Numbered from the stretch's first letter, positions 11,791 to 23,195 are shown. The stretch: 64,000 nucleotides of DNA from Lactuca virosa (GCA_928212115.1 CAKMRJ010005745.1:101299599-101363598); one strand, 5' to 3'. Notes: generated by a model from the letters alone, not told the origin. Made by a program: numbers and translations.

Positions 11791-11880
11791 AACCGAAATG
11801 AACCGAACGCTCGATCTATTTCGGCTCCTGATTTTTCGGGAACGGAAATGAACCGAAGGCTCGGTCTATTTCGCCTATTA
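11791..11880 (+). repeat. 50-bp hairpin repeat after P pol (two units)
   Basis: Two units 50 bp apart starting near 11791 and 11841, each with a GAAATGAACCGA arm and a TCGATCTATTTC or TCGGTCTATTTC arm. The array starts about 40 bp after the pol stop. Element A has five units at the same place (22951-23195). Confidence 0.85.
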
Positions 11881-13449
11881 TTATTTTTTTAAAGCGAGCG
11901 ATTGTTTCATCTTATGGTTTGGAACTTACATATCATTTGTATACTATGTATATCTCTTGCTTACTCTACTTTATGTCTTCAATTAATTTCCAAAATCCAA
12001 AAATATTTTTCTTTTCTGTTTTTTTTCTTTTCTTTTTAGAATTACTAAAATCAACAAAAAAAATTTTTTTACTTAGTTTAATTATTATTTTTTCTTTTTT
12101 TTCTTTTCTCGAATAATTCAAAGATTCCAAAAATATTTTCTCTTCTTCGTTTAGTTTTAAATAAAATCAAAATTCCAAAAATATTATACTTCAGTATCAC
12201 AGATGCACTTCCGTCATGGAGCTGGGGAAGGTATAACTCTCTTTATCTTTGTACTAGCTAAGTGTCCCTAGAAGTATGTTGCTGCATGTTGGCCGAAGCC
12301 TCAAAGACTTCAAGTGAAGCCTTAATGACTCGATATACACCAATCGATTCTTCCCAATCAGGCTGATAAATTCACTCAAGTCACGAGCTACCTTACTCTT
12401 CTCATATTGAGTAAAGAGAAATCTGCTTGGTCTGTCTATAATAGCAGAGGTACTTTCGGTTCTTTAACCTCCTATTCTTATTTCTCCATCTCATTTCGGT
12501 TCATAATCATAACCCTTGAGACTCTCAACATTTACCACTGAGGTTTATGGTTACACAACATCTGTGTTGTTGATCTTAGTTTCATATCACCACGTGCTAA
12601 GTGAGACCCAAAATCCAATGCCTTAAACGAATTGACGGTGAACACTCCAAAGTTTCTAGTTTTTCACCCATGAATTAACGAAACCACTTTGATGGTCTGT
12701 ACCTTGAAATATTTTTATTTTTGTGTGATCTTTATGAAATTGTCTAACACCAAGACATTTCTTCCCAAAAGATCCAGTTTTTTTTTTTTTAAGATTTCAA
12801 CATAAATATCACCAAGTCACTGAATATATTATCTAACCTACTTGTTTAATAGGCTACACTGGTCTCACAAGTACTTCATCCAACTTTCGGTCTTATGTCA
12901 AGTACTGAAATTCGGTTGAAGCTAAGCCACCCCTTCTAGATTAAATTTAAAAAGATGCCTTTCAATGTTTCTTAATAAATATTTGATCGTATTTCAAAGG
13001 GAAACCACACAGACATTTCTAAGTCTCTCTTGACTTTGAAGGAAGCGATTCGTGCCCGGGATCCATAGTTTCGTGTCTAAATAGACATCACTTAAATCCG
13101 AAAAATACTTTGCTTTATTTCTTTTCTATTGGCACACTCTTGCACGAAGATCTTTATGATTTTCCCAATTCTTATTTGTGGTACTAATGGCAATTTTTCA
13201 GATTTGATGCTTCGGTTGTACATGCTATGGTGGTACACTATGCTAAGGCGCGAACATTGCCAGCCTTATATGAAGCGAAAGGGTTTGTCACAGTTTGAAA
13301 AGGAATTTGAAAAGTTTTTGAAGTTGAAAAGGCGGTAACAAAATAAAATTTCAAGCCGAGTCATTGGACAAGATTTGCAATGGGCGCGTGAATTTGAAAC
13401 GGTTCTTAACATCACGCCTGATGACGTCTTCCTAGGGAAACACAGCTGT
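11881..13449 (+). other. Non-coding spacer between P pol and env-like ORF
   Basis: An AT-rich spacer with T-runs and many TTCGGT/ACCGAA words. It corresponds to 21651-22950 of element A, with matching blocks such as the segment around 12236-12560 versus 22370-22650. I see no gene in it; short frames are not conserved. Confidence 0.7.
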
Positions 13450-13540
13450 CAAATCGCGCTTTTTCAGGCGCCGATTCAGAAGATCATATCATCATTACTA
13501 CGAATTCTTTCTCTCTCTTGGAAATGGTATATAAGGTCTT
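13450..13540 (+). promoter_or_regulatory. Putative internal promoter of P env-like ORF
   Basis: Contains GGTATATAAGG at 13526-13536, 107-117 bp before the ATG at 13643, preceded by CTCTCTCTTGG and, further up, GCTTTTTCAGGCG (about 13459). The same ordered blocks occur upstream of the env-like ORF in element A (minus strand, about 21640 to 21566). Conservation in a region otherwise full of indels suggests a core promoter. Activity is inferred. Confidence 0.6.
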
Positions 13541-13642
13541 TTGACACCCCTTGTCCCACTTTACCACTTCCAAACTCTCTCAAGAACACACCGGCGAATT
13601 CTACTGTTCATCTTCTTCACGAAACCTGCTAAACCTGCAACA

Positions 13643-16600
13643 ATGGCTGAATCTTCATCAGTTCATGAACAAACTACTTCATCTTTTCTATTGTCCATAA
13701 AGCCCAACCAAAACCTGATTATCGATCTAAACCCTTTCCTTTATGATCCCTACATGATTCAAGTGGTTGAATGCCTCAAATATTCACCACTTGTGATCGT
13801 TATGACACAGGTGGAATCAATGCCGATGTCTCTGATCTCTCAGGTCTATATAACGGCTTCTTATGAAAAAAGCAAGGAACGAATTTTCTTCGAGATCTTC
13901 AATCACAAAACTTCAGTGTCCAAAGTGCCATTTTGCTCCCTGCTAGGGCTAGCCGCTGATGATACCTTGGTGAATCCTGATTCTATCTCTACGACTCAGT
14001 TGTTCACCATGTTCTATGATATGGGGTACACTGATGTTCTTACGACGGTGACCAGGTTCAAGAAATCATGTCTTCCATCATAGTGGAATGGATTATTTAC
14101 TCTTCTTTTCAAGGCCTTTGCTGAAAGGGTTGCTGGGCCACACGGAGCAAGCAAAGCATTCATGACCTTACTCTATGGACTTTATCACGGCATCAACATG
14201 GATTATGAATCCATTCTATGGTCACAACTGGTACAAAGCCTTAATTCCTCTTCTCGACATTCTGAAATTTCATGTGGCAGGTTTTGGACCCTCATCACTC
14301 AACGGGCCATTGAGAAGTTTAATGTTCCTATCATGGCTGATGCACTGCGATCCTCGATCAGCACCTTTCACACCACCAAGATCATCGTCTCTGATCTGAA
14401 CAAATTCATTTTCATTGGTTCCATTCCTGAATCGATGTACAGGTGTGTCTCTGCCAAAAGCAAGGTCGTGGCTGAATACAGGAACCTCCCACCCACAGGA
14501 CCAAGACAATTAACTCCTGAGATGCAAAGTGCGCTGGATGAAGTTGATAAACCAGCAAAAAGGGGGAAGAAACCGGATCAAAAGAAGAAAGAGAAAGAAG
14601 ATCCATCCTCCAAAGCTGCTACGCCCAAAAAGTGTAAGGCCGAACAAGTAGCTCCTTCTGCACCAAAGAAGCGAAAGGTGAAGAAGATGGCAAGGAAACA
14701 AAAGGTAGCTTCGCCTAGTGATTCCAATTATGTTCCTTCCGATCACGATCAAGAGAAATCAGATGAAGGTGAAGATGCTCACCTTGAAGGATCACCAAGA
14801 GGAGATACGCCTCCACGTTCTCCGTCTCTCGAGGTACCACTTAATGACTCAATTCCAAGTCCTCCTTCTTCTCCATCTCATACTACAGTACCTATTTCCG
14901 TTGCACCACTTCCACCACCTGCTTCCTCTCAAACCACCTCCACTGCACCTCTCCCTCTACCGATCTTCACTCAAGTAACTTCCACAACAACCAACACACC
15001 CGAACCTCCGGTTCATGTCAACCTATCTGATACGAGGGCACCTACCTTAGGAACCGAAACCCCTGTCACTTCCAAACCCATTTCCTCATCTCCTTCTACA
15101 AAATCTTTTCTAGTTCTTGGTGGATAAGATGTCGAATTTGACTCTTATTACTATAGCCCTTATAGAGTTCAAAGTGAGGATGATGATGATACTCCCCTTA
15201 CAAAGCGACACTTAAAAGATCTAAATGAAAAACTTGAGAAGCTGATCGCTTCATCTTCCTCTTCCTCCACATCAGCTTATTCTGATGTTGCTATCCAAGC
15301 TCTCATTGAAACTTCACTCAAGAAGCATGATGAATCAATTCAGAAGGCAACCGAGGCAGTGTATGCTTCTACTCGTTCCTGTCAGAAAGCAACAGAGGAG
15401 GTAGCCACTCTAATTTTAGATGCCAAGATTTTTCTGGAATCTCTTTAAGGAGCTGCAGAGACTAATGCCAACAAAGTTAACGATGCTATTGAGTCGCTTT
15501 CCAAATCTCTTCAGGCTGAGAAAGACAAATTTGATTTGTTGTGAACCAGTCTTCAAGCTGATAAAACCACTCTTCTGTCCTCTATCACTACTCACCTTGA
15601 CAAACTTCAAGCTGACCTTGCCATGGAGAACAAAATTATTGATGAACTTGCTTGCAAAACTACTTTGCTTGAAGTTTAGTCCGTTCAACTAAACCAGGCG
15701 ATTAAGGAGATTGATTCACTAAAGACGGATCAAGTTGTCATCAACAGCTGTGTTTCTGATGTCTTCGCCATTCTCTCCAATCTGGTCAATGCCCATGATT
15801 CGGTTCTAACTCTCTCAGTCCGAAACCACTTGACTGAGAAGTTACTTCCTGCTCTCGAAATATTGAGCCGACTTGAGGGTGTTACGGAGCTGATTGTTAC
15901 TCCGCAACAAGGGGAGAAGATTAGCAAAACCCTCCGAAACAACCTTCTACAATTTTGAAAGTTACCACTAGACCGAAGGTTAATGAAGCTTCGGGTCATA
16001 GTGTGAAGGACAAAGGAAAGGGAATTATTGTTCAAAGTGATGAGGAGGAGGAAACTGAAGAAGATGCTTTGAACAGAAAGCGTAGGGATAGGGAGATTGA
16101 TGAAAATCTCAGGATTGCCAAGGAAGAAGAAGAAAGGGAGAAAAGTGAGAAAGATGCTCATGACACCTTGGTTTGTAGACAAGCTCTATTTCCACTGTGG
16201 TCATTGGAGAAATTGATCAAGGAAGCGATTGACTCCCCTAGCACTCATTGACTTGAACCAGTCGTTTCTTTTAACTGTGACAATACAAAGGATTCTCAGT
16301 TGGATATGCCTATCACGCGTAAGGCATTTGTGTTTCACAGTTTTGATCCGATAGCCAACGTTCCTTCTCCTGATCCGAAGGTTGATCGAGATCTAATCAA
16401 TTACTATCTTGAATTATCTCAACCTCAATACCTGACATGGAGCGCTCAAAAGATTACATCAGTTAAGGTATTAAAACCGACTCCTGCGGGTTCGTTTATA
16501 AATGTCAAATTCAAAGTGACCCGAGGATCAGACAATTCGGTCCATATGATCTCATTGGCCGATCTACCGAATCTGAATCCACATGATTGGATCCTTCTCA

Positions 16601-17043
16601 ACAACATTTTGATGTCTGATCAACAGCAGTATGAGCCCATTATTGACCATATCAAGCGAATGTTAGCCTCTTACATTCATGAGGTTGCAAAGATGGATCA
16701 AGAGATTGCAAGTGTCTTAAGGAAGAAGCCCACTATCAAACCGATTGGGAAGACGAGTGATATGAACAGAATGCGGTTGGGCAAAATTGATTTAAAGTAT
16801 CACATTGTGATGTTCTCTCGAGGCGGAGGTTAAAAATTTGTGTTTTCTTTTGACGATAAGCATCCGTTCTCCACTTCATGTTTGGAGCATATTATTGATA
16901 TTATACACAGGTGCAAACAGAACAGTGAAAGTGATAAGAAGAACTTTACGGATATGCTTCGATGGTACATTACTTTTCGCCAAACTCTTCTTGCCATCAT
17001 ACCGAAGATATTCAAGACCGTGAAGAAATCCACTCCCGCTTAA
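13643..17043 (+). pseudogene. Sirevirus env-like 3' ORF, element P (broken)
   Basis: Aligns along its length with the env-like ORF of element A. The start is the ATG at 13643 in ACAATGGC context, matching the A start. Order: a conserved N-terminal block (LSIKPNQNLIIDLNPFLYD), a Lys/Arg-rich stretch with PKKRKVKKM, a Pro/Ser/Thr-rich stretch, a heptad-like coiled-coil region, a charged EEEE/KRKRRDRE region and a conserved C-terminal block (LPNLNPHDWILL; CKQNSESDKKNFTDMLRWY). Breaks: TAG 14081, TAA 15125, TAA 15446, TGA 15542, TAG 15677, a frame change near 15950, TGA 16249 and TAA 16831. No signal peptide or clear membrane segment is visible. Sireviruses are known for such env-like ORFs, but the function is unproven. 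Confidence 0.8.
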
Positions 17044-17070
17044 CCAACTTGATCGCTCGCCCCAATTGAC

Positions 17071-17084
17071 GCAAAGGGGGAGAT
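17071..17084 (+). promoter_or_regulatory. Polypurine tract of P
   Basis: GCAAAGGGGGAGAT directly abuts the 3' LTR start TGTTAAG at 17085. Element A has the same AAAGGGGGAGAT before its LTR (minus strand, 18043 to 18031). This is the plus-strand DNA primer site in reverse transcription. Confidence 0.85.
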
Positions 17085-17426
17085 TGTTAAGTCTGAGAGG
17101 TTGCGTCATTAGGCTTAGCTCTTAGGTCTATTTGTATACTCGGTCTGGGCCTGTCCAGCCGTGCTTTGTTTTTTAGGGTTTAGTATATATATAGTGCATG
17201 CATGCATTATGTTAAATACGCTTCCTGATAATGATTTTCAGATCTAGCACTGTAACCCTAGCACACCTCTACAGTAGCAATTCTCATTGAACTCTTCTGA
17301 GGTGGAGCATATTAATCATTCGACGCTCGTTTGATTCATTGTGGTGTTTATCGTTTTCTATTACTTGTTATTGTCTTATTGATATCTGTTTGAATCTATC
17401 GATCTTAGAGAATATTATTCTCATCA
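17085..17426 (+). repeat. 3' LTR of P
   Basis: Starts TGTTAAG after the polypurine tract and shares the GTTGCGTCAT, GCATGCATGCATTAT and CACCTCTACAGT blocks with the LTR of element A. It has a TATATATA box near 17186. The 3' end is placed at CTCATCA (17426) only because it ends in CA and gives a length close to the 306-310 bp of A; no partner LTR is in the window to confirm it. Confidence 0.6.
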
Positions 17427-17715
17427 GTTAGTTTTCAATAATCAGTCATTTCTTTACTTTTCCACCCACCATTCCTCTCACCGTGCAATCTGTCCCACGA
17501 AGAACTCTTCCTTTCTATGTTCGAGTTCTTGCTTGTTCCAGTCAAATGTATTATTTTTAACTTAATTTCTTAGTAGTAATCGAGTTAATAATAGTTCTTG
17601 GTGCACATTTTCTGATTTGAACGAGTTTTAGGGCTGATTCCATTAATTAGGGTTCCAATTATTGTCAAAATCGGACCTAATTTTCGATGTTTCTACTTTG
17701 CATTTCATGTTAACT
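17427..17715. other. Left part of old host sequence split by element A
   Basis: Single-copy-looking AT-rich sequence that continues at 58703 once element A and one TACAC are removed. I recognise no gene in this piece. It probably belongs with the Athila-like remnant to the right. Confidence 0.5.
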
Positions 17716-17720
17716 TACAC
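17716..17720. repeat. Target-site duplication of element A, left
   Basis: TACAC immediately before the LTR end at 17721; the same five bases follow the other LTR at 58698-58702. Confidence 0.95.
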
Positions 17721-18030
17721 TGTTAGAACAAAGTTCTATTAGGATCGTTAGATTCTATGCAAGAAAACAATTATGAACACAAATATGAACACAAATATGG
17801 CTTTGAATATGTCGTATGATTAATGCTTCAACACCTCAGAAGAGCTCGATTAAGAACTTCGACTGTAGAGGTGTTTAGGGTTACAAAACAATGAACGTAA
17901 TAATCAACAGCATATAATGCATACATGCATGCATACTTATAGTATAACCCTACTAGATAATCACGGATGGACAGGACCAATCCGGATACAAAAACATAAA
18001 GCCCATGACGCAACACAATTAAACTCAACA
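17721..18030 (-). repeat. 3' LTR of element A
   Basis: A 310-bp LTR; on the minus strand it starts TGTTGAGTTTAATTGTG and ends TTCTAACA. It is near-identical to 58392-58697. It includes a GCATGCATGCAT-like block shared with the LTR of P. Confidence 0.95.
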
Positions 18031-18043
18031 ATCTCCCCCTTTG
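18031..18043 (-). promoter_or_regulatory. Polypurine tract of element A
   Basis: On the minus strand GCAAAGGGGGAGAT-like sequence directly precedes the 3' LTR. Confidence 0.85.
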
Positions 18044-18062
18044 CGTCAATGGAACCGAAAGC

Positions 18063-21000
18063 TCACTTCGGTTGAGCTGCAGAAGACTTCTTTACTGTTT
18101 TGAACACCTTCGGAATGATAGCCAAAAGATGATGACGGAACGTTATGTACCACCGAAGCATGTCCGTGAAGTTCTTCTTGTCTGCTTCTGAGTTCTGTTT
18201 GCACCTATGAATAATGTTGATGATGTGCTCTAAGCAGTCGGTTGAAAATAAATGTTTGTCCACAAGAGCGAATAAAAATATGGGAGCTTCACCTTTGGTA
18301 AACATCACAGTGAGATGTGTTGAATCTATTTGGCCCATCTTCATTTTGTTCACATCTCCTGGTTTCGGTGTTGTCTTAACCGTCGGTTTCTTGTTCATGA
18401 CTTTCGCTATCTCTTGATCCATAGCTGCAACCTCATGGATGTAAGAAGCCAACATCCTCTTCAAGTGCTCCAATATCGACTCATATTCCCTCGGATTTGT
18501 GAGCAGAATATTAAACAAAAGAATCCAGTCATGAGGATTTAGATTTGGAAGGTCTGCCAGGGAGATAATCGACACCGAGTTTGCAGACCCTCGTGTGATT
18601 TTGAAATTGACATTTACAAATTTCCTAGCAGGAGTAGGTTTGAGCACCTTGACAGTAACAATCTTCTGGGCACTCCATGTCAAGTACTGAGGTTGTCCAT
18701 ACTTCAAATAGAAATCAATAAGCTCTCGATCAACCTTTGGATGAGGAAAAGGAACCTCAGCAGTCGAATCAAAGCAGTGAAACGTGAATGCCTTTCGTGT
18801 TATCGGCATGTCGAACTACGAGTCCTTGGAATTGTCACAGTCAAACGAAGCAACAGGTTCCAACCAATAAATACTTGGAAACTCTATAGCTTGATTGATA
18901 AGTGCCTCTTTTGTCCATAAGGGAAACAAGGCCTTTTTGCAGTTCAAGGCTTCTTCTTCTTCCTTGTTTCTCCTTTCCCTCTCCTCATCTTCCTTTGCTA
19001 CTTTTAGAGTTTCATCCAACTCTCGGTCTCTCTTCTTTCTTTTAAGAGCCTCAGCAATAGTTTCTTCAACATCACTATCACTGTCATCATTGATCTCCTT
19101 TCGCTTGGCTTTTGAACCAGAACCTGAAGCTACATTATCCTTCAGTTCGGTTGTGACTTGGACTTTCGGTTGGGTAGTTTCTGTTTTCACAATCACCTTC
19201 TGTTGAGCACCTTCTCCCCCTTGTTTTGGAGGTGTGAATCTCTCCGAAACACCCATTATTTCGTGTAACATTGCAAGGGCAGGAAGAAGTTTTGTAGTGA
19301 CATGATTTCTGATTGTCAAAGTAAGAATGGGATCATGAGCACCAAGAAGATTGGTCAACATGTCCTTAACATCCCCAGCACAGCTACGAAATACGGCCCT
19401 TTCGGTCTTTAACAAAGAAATCTCTTTTTCTGCTTGGGCGAGCTGCACTTTCTGTACTTCAATTGTGGAGGATTGTCGGGCCAGATCTTCCTTCAGAGCA
19501 CTTTCTGTTGCCAAACCAGCGTGAAGAGATGCAAGACTAGAATTCACCGAACTAATAAGTGAAGTGTTCTCGGTTTGGATAGATGAACGCACAGCCTCAA
19601 ACTTGATTTGCTCATCTTGAAGATACTTAGAGAAGGAATCCACAGAGGCTTGTACCTTGGCTGCATTTGTGTCGGCATGCCCTTTCAGCGACTCAAGAAA
19701 AATCTGAGTGGTATGAACAATGTCAGTAACATCATTGGTGGCCTTTTTGCAAGAGGAAGTAGACGCATTAATAGCTTTTGTGGATTTTTCAATAGACTCA
19801 GTGTATTGCTCTAGAGCAGTATCCATAAAGGCTTTGAGCACCACACCACCATAGGACTTGCTGTCATCAAGCAATCTATCCAATTTCTCATGAATGCTCT
19901 GTAAGTGTTGGCTGGTGATAGGAGCATCATCATCCTCATCAGTAGGAAGCCGATAGGGACTGAAGTATGTAGAATCATACTCATCATTAGCACCACCGAG
20001 AGTGGCACCAGAGTCGGTTCAGTTGGTGGGTGAAAGAGGTTTAGTGATGACTGGAGGTTCGGTTTCAGTAGTTGCCCCCGTATCAGATACGTTGACTCCT
20101 ACTGTCGGTTCAGGAATAGTAGTGGTGGTGGATTGGGAAATTATAGGAGGTGGTATGGGAGTTGAAGAAATAGGAATGGAAGAAACTGGTGGTGGTAGTG
20201 GTAAAGAAGTTGTTGTTTGTGATGTAGTAGGTGGAGGAATAGGAGCAACCGAAACTGGAATTGTATGTTTCGGTGATGGAGGTGGGGTAGGAATTTTGTC
20301 ATGAATGGGTTCGGTTGGAGTTGGGGATCGGGGAGGAATATTACCTCTCGGTGATTCATGATGACTTTCCTCTTCTTCATCCTCCTTATCATTTTCTGAG
20401 CTAGGGGGAGTGGGACTCTTGGACCGTTTTGCCATCTTTTTAATCTTCTTGGGCTTGGAAGAATCTCCTTTATCAGACTTTCGCTTCTTTGACTTAGAAG
20501 CCTTAGACTTATCCTCCTCTGTTGTCTCCTTCTTGGTTGTAGCCCGTTTCCCTCGGTTGCCAGGCTTGTCTACAGCCTCGAGGGCAGCCTGCTGTTCTGG
20601 AGAAAGAACTCTCGGTTCCTTAGGAGTAAGTTTTCGGTAATCAGCCATAACATGACTCTCGGCTGTGACACATCGATACATAGACTCAGGAATATAGCCA
20701 TTGTGAGGGAACTTGGTTGGATCAGAGATGATGATCTTCTTGGTGTGAAACGTAGCAATTGACGCGACTAGGGCATCCTTCATCACAGGAATGTCCAAAG
20801 TGTTAATCGCCCTTCGTGTAATAAGAGTCCAGAAGCGACCACACGAAATTTCTGAATGCCTCGTAGAAGTGTTGAGGCTCTGCACCACTTGAGACCAGAT
20901 AATAGTCCCATAATCAAGATTGAGACCATTGTAAAGGCCATAGAGAAGGGTCAGGAAACCCTTGCTTGTGCCATAAGATCCACCGCTCCTTTCTACCAAA

Positions 21001-21473
21001 CTCTTGATGAGAAGAGTAAGCAATCCATTCCACTGAGATGGTAAACACGACTTCTTAACCTTTGTAACTGTGGTGAGCACATCCGTATAACCCATCTCGT
21101 AGAGCATCGAAAACAATTGAGTAGTCGTGATGAAGTCTGGTGAGATGACAGATGAATCCACAACAAGATGCAGCAACGAACAAAATCTCCCTTTTGAAAT
21201 AGAAGCCTTTTTATTATGTATTTGAAAGTAGATGCGTTTTTTGTTCTTGTCATATGTGGCAGAAGAGTAGACCTGCGATAAGAGCGACATCGGGACAGCT
21301 TCCACATGCGTTAGGGCTAGAACCAGCGGTGAATACTTCAAACATTCAACTACGTGCAGCATATATGAATCATACAGAAATGGGTTGAGTTCGATGATCA
21401 TATTCTGATTTGGCTTGATCGAAAGCAATGTGGACGAAGCAGTCTGATCGTGAACTGATGAAAAAGTCGCCAT
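18063..21473 (-). pseudogene. Sirevirus env-like 3' ORF, element A (two stops)
   Basis: One reading frame of 1136 codons interrupted only by TGA at 20019-20021 (codon 485) and TAG at 18816-18818 (codon 886; CAG in element P). Layout by residue: 1-260 conserved N-terminal domain (SIKPNQNMIIELNPFLYD; GYTDVLTTVTKVKKSCLPS), 300-370 Lys-rich with KKRKSDKGDSSKPKKIKKM, 370-480 Pro/Thr/Ser-rich, about 540-700 coiled-coil-like (KLDRLLDD onward), 760-830 charged (RKKRDRELDETLKVAKEDEE), 890-1136 conserved C-terminal domain. The start ATG (21473) has a TATA block about 100 bp upstream. There is no hydrophobic N-terminus and no convincing transmembrane segment, so a classical envelope role is doubtful. 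It may be a nuclear or DNA-associated protein, but I do not recognise a named domain. Confidence 0.8.
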
Positions 21474-21565
21474 TGTTGATCGAAGAAGGAAGATGAACAG
21501 TTTGAACTTGCCTTGTAATTTGAGAGAATTTGTTGCTGGTAAAAGACAAAGAAAAGTAGAAACCC

Positions 21566-21650
21566 TTTATATACCGTTGCCAGGAGAGAGAAAAATCATT
21601 ACGATAATGACGTGATCACTAAAACGTCGCCTGAAAAAGCACGATGTGAC
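21566..21650 (-). promoter_or_regulatory. Putative internal promoter of A env-like ORF
   Basis: The minus strand has GGTATATAAAGG (TATATAAA at 21573 to 21566) about 95-100 bp before the ATG, preceded by CTCTCTCCTGG and GCTTTTTCAGGCG. The same blocks in the same order precede the ORF in element P. A TGACGT-type bZIP core also lies upstream in both. The promoter role is inferred from position and conservation. Confidence 0.6.
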
Positions 21651-22950
21651 AGGTTGGTTACTCCCAGGTATACATCAGCACGCGTGGGTATAGAGACCGT
21701 TCAAATTCACGCGCCCAAATTCTTATCCTCAATCGTCGTTTGAAATTCAGTTTCGCTTCAAGAAATAGGATTGCCCCTGTTTAGCCAAAAGATAAACAAA
21801 ACTCGAACCAACAGCAACCAGAATGTTGGAAAATAAAATTTTCGTGCAATAGAGTGACAAAAGATAAAGAAATAAAGCAAATGTGTATGGGATGTGAGTG
21901 ATGTCTCATTATAAGACAGAAAGCAGGTGATTCCGGGCAAGAATCGCTTCCTTCAAAGTCAAGATAGACTTGAAGTGCTTGTGTGGTTTCCCGAAAAATA
22001 CAATCAAGTGTTTGTTGAGAAACATTGAAAGGCTTCTTTTAATTGTTAGGCTAAGGGTAGCTTATCTTCAACCGAACATCGAGTCTTAACATAAGACCGA
22101 ACGTTGGAAGAAGTACTTGTGAGACCGATGTGGTCTGTTGAACAAGTAAGTAGGATATATTTTATAATGACTAAAGAAGTTATAGAAATCTTTAAAAAAA
22201 TAAACTGGATCTTTATGGGAAGAAAAGCCTTGGTGTTAGACAAATTCATAAAAGATCACTAAAAAATAAAAATAAGATTTCAGTAGGAACCAGTAAGATC
22301 TTGAATGTTAAAAATTCACTGTCAATTCATTATAGGTGTTGAATTTTGGGTTTCACTCAGCATGTGGTATACGTATCTAAGATCACAAACACAGATTTTA
22401 TGCAACCATAAACCTCATTGGTAAGGACCGAGAGTCTCAATGGTTACAGTGGTGAACCGAAAGGTGATGGAGAATGAAAGGTGGATGGCTAAAGAACCGA
22501 AAGTACCTTCTGCTATAAAGACGTGACTAAGCAGAAAAACTCTTAACTCATATGAGAAGAGTAAGGTAGCTCTAGACCGAGTTGAGCTCTAAGTCATAGA
22601 GGCGTTGGACAACATGCAGCAGCATGCTTCTAGGGACCCTTAACTAGTTCTTATGGAAATGATTGTTCCTGCCTTAGCTCCAAATTCTGTTGTACTGGTA
22701 CACTTGTGACCTAATTAAAAGAAATAAACAAACACACCACACAAACAAAACAAACAAACAAACCGAACAAACAAAAAAAATATTTTTGAGGTTTTGATAT
22801 TTTCTAAAAAATAATAAAAACAGAAAGAGAAAATATTTTTGGATTTTTTTTGAAATTTTCTAAAAAATAAGAAAAACAGAAAGTAGTTAAAAGAATAGAG
22901 ATTATAGAATATACAGAATATACAACCGAAACCTTATCTTTATTGAGTGA
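21651..22950 (-). other. Non-coding spacer of element A
   Basis: Spacer between the hairpin array and the env-like promoter. It is rich in ACCGAA/TTCGGT words and A-runs, with homologous blocks in P at 11881-13449. No gene seen. Confidence 0.7.
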
Positions 22951-23195
22951 AGCGAAATAGACCGATCGTTCGATTCATTTTGGTTCCTTAAAATTCCAAA
23001 GCCGAAATAGACCGAGCGGTTGGTTCATTTCTGTTCCCGAAAATTATGGAGCCGAAATAGACCGAGCGTTCGGTTCATTTCGGTTCCCGAAAATTCCAGA
23101 GCCGAAATAGACCGAGCGGTCGGTTCATTTCGGTTCCCGAAAATTTTGGAGCCGAAATAGACCGAGCATTAGCTCCATTTTGCCTGTCTAATTTT
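22951..23195 (-). repeat. 50-bp hairpin array after A pol (five units)
   Basis: Units begin at 22951, 23001, 23051, 23101 and 23151, an exact 50-bp period. Each has CCGAAATAGACCGA, a four-base GCGG-type loop and TCGGTTCATTTCGG; the arms pair at 12 of 14 positions. The array lies immediately beyond the pol stop codon (23196). Copy number differs from P (two). Confidence 0.92.

Larger units (their letters stand above)
5799..17426 (+). mobile_element. Sirevirus-type copia element P (5' truncated)
   Basis: The plus-strand 3' part of a copia element: INT-RT linker, RT and RNase H (5799-11752, interrupted by the tandem duplication), a 50-bp hairpin repeat, a 1.6-kb spacer, a 3.4-kb env-like pseudogene (13643-17043), a polypurine tract and a 3' LTR. 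Gene order and a large ORF after pol match Sireviruses (Pseudoviridae, SIRE/Maximus lineage). Element A at 17721-58697 is a close relative on the other strand and guided the reading. Gag, protease and integrase are missing because element F inserted at 5799; they would lie left of the window. Confidence 0.85.

Noticed and set aside
15416..16182. Minus-strand frames inside the P env-like region
   Set aside because: Antisense shadows of the coiled-coil and charged regions; the plus strand aligns with element A throughout.
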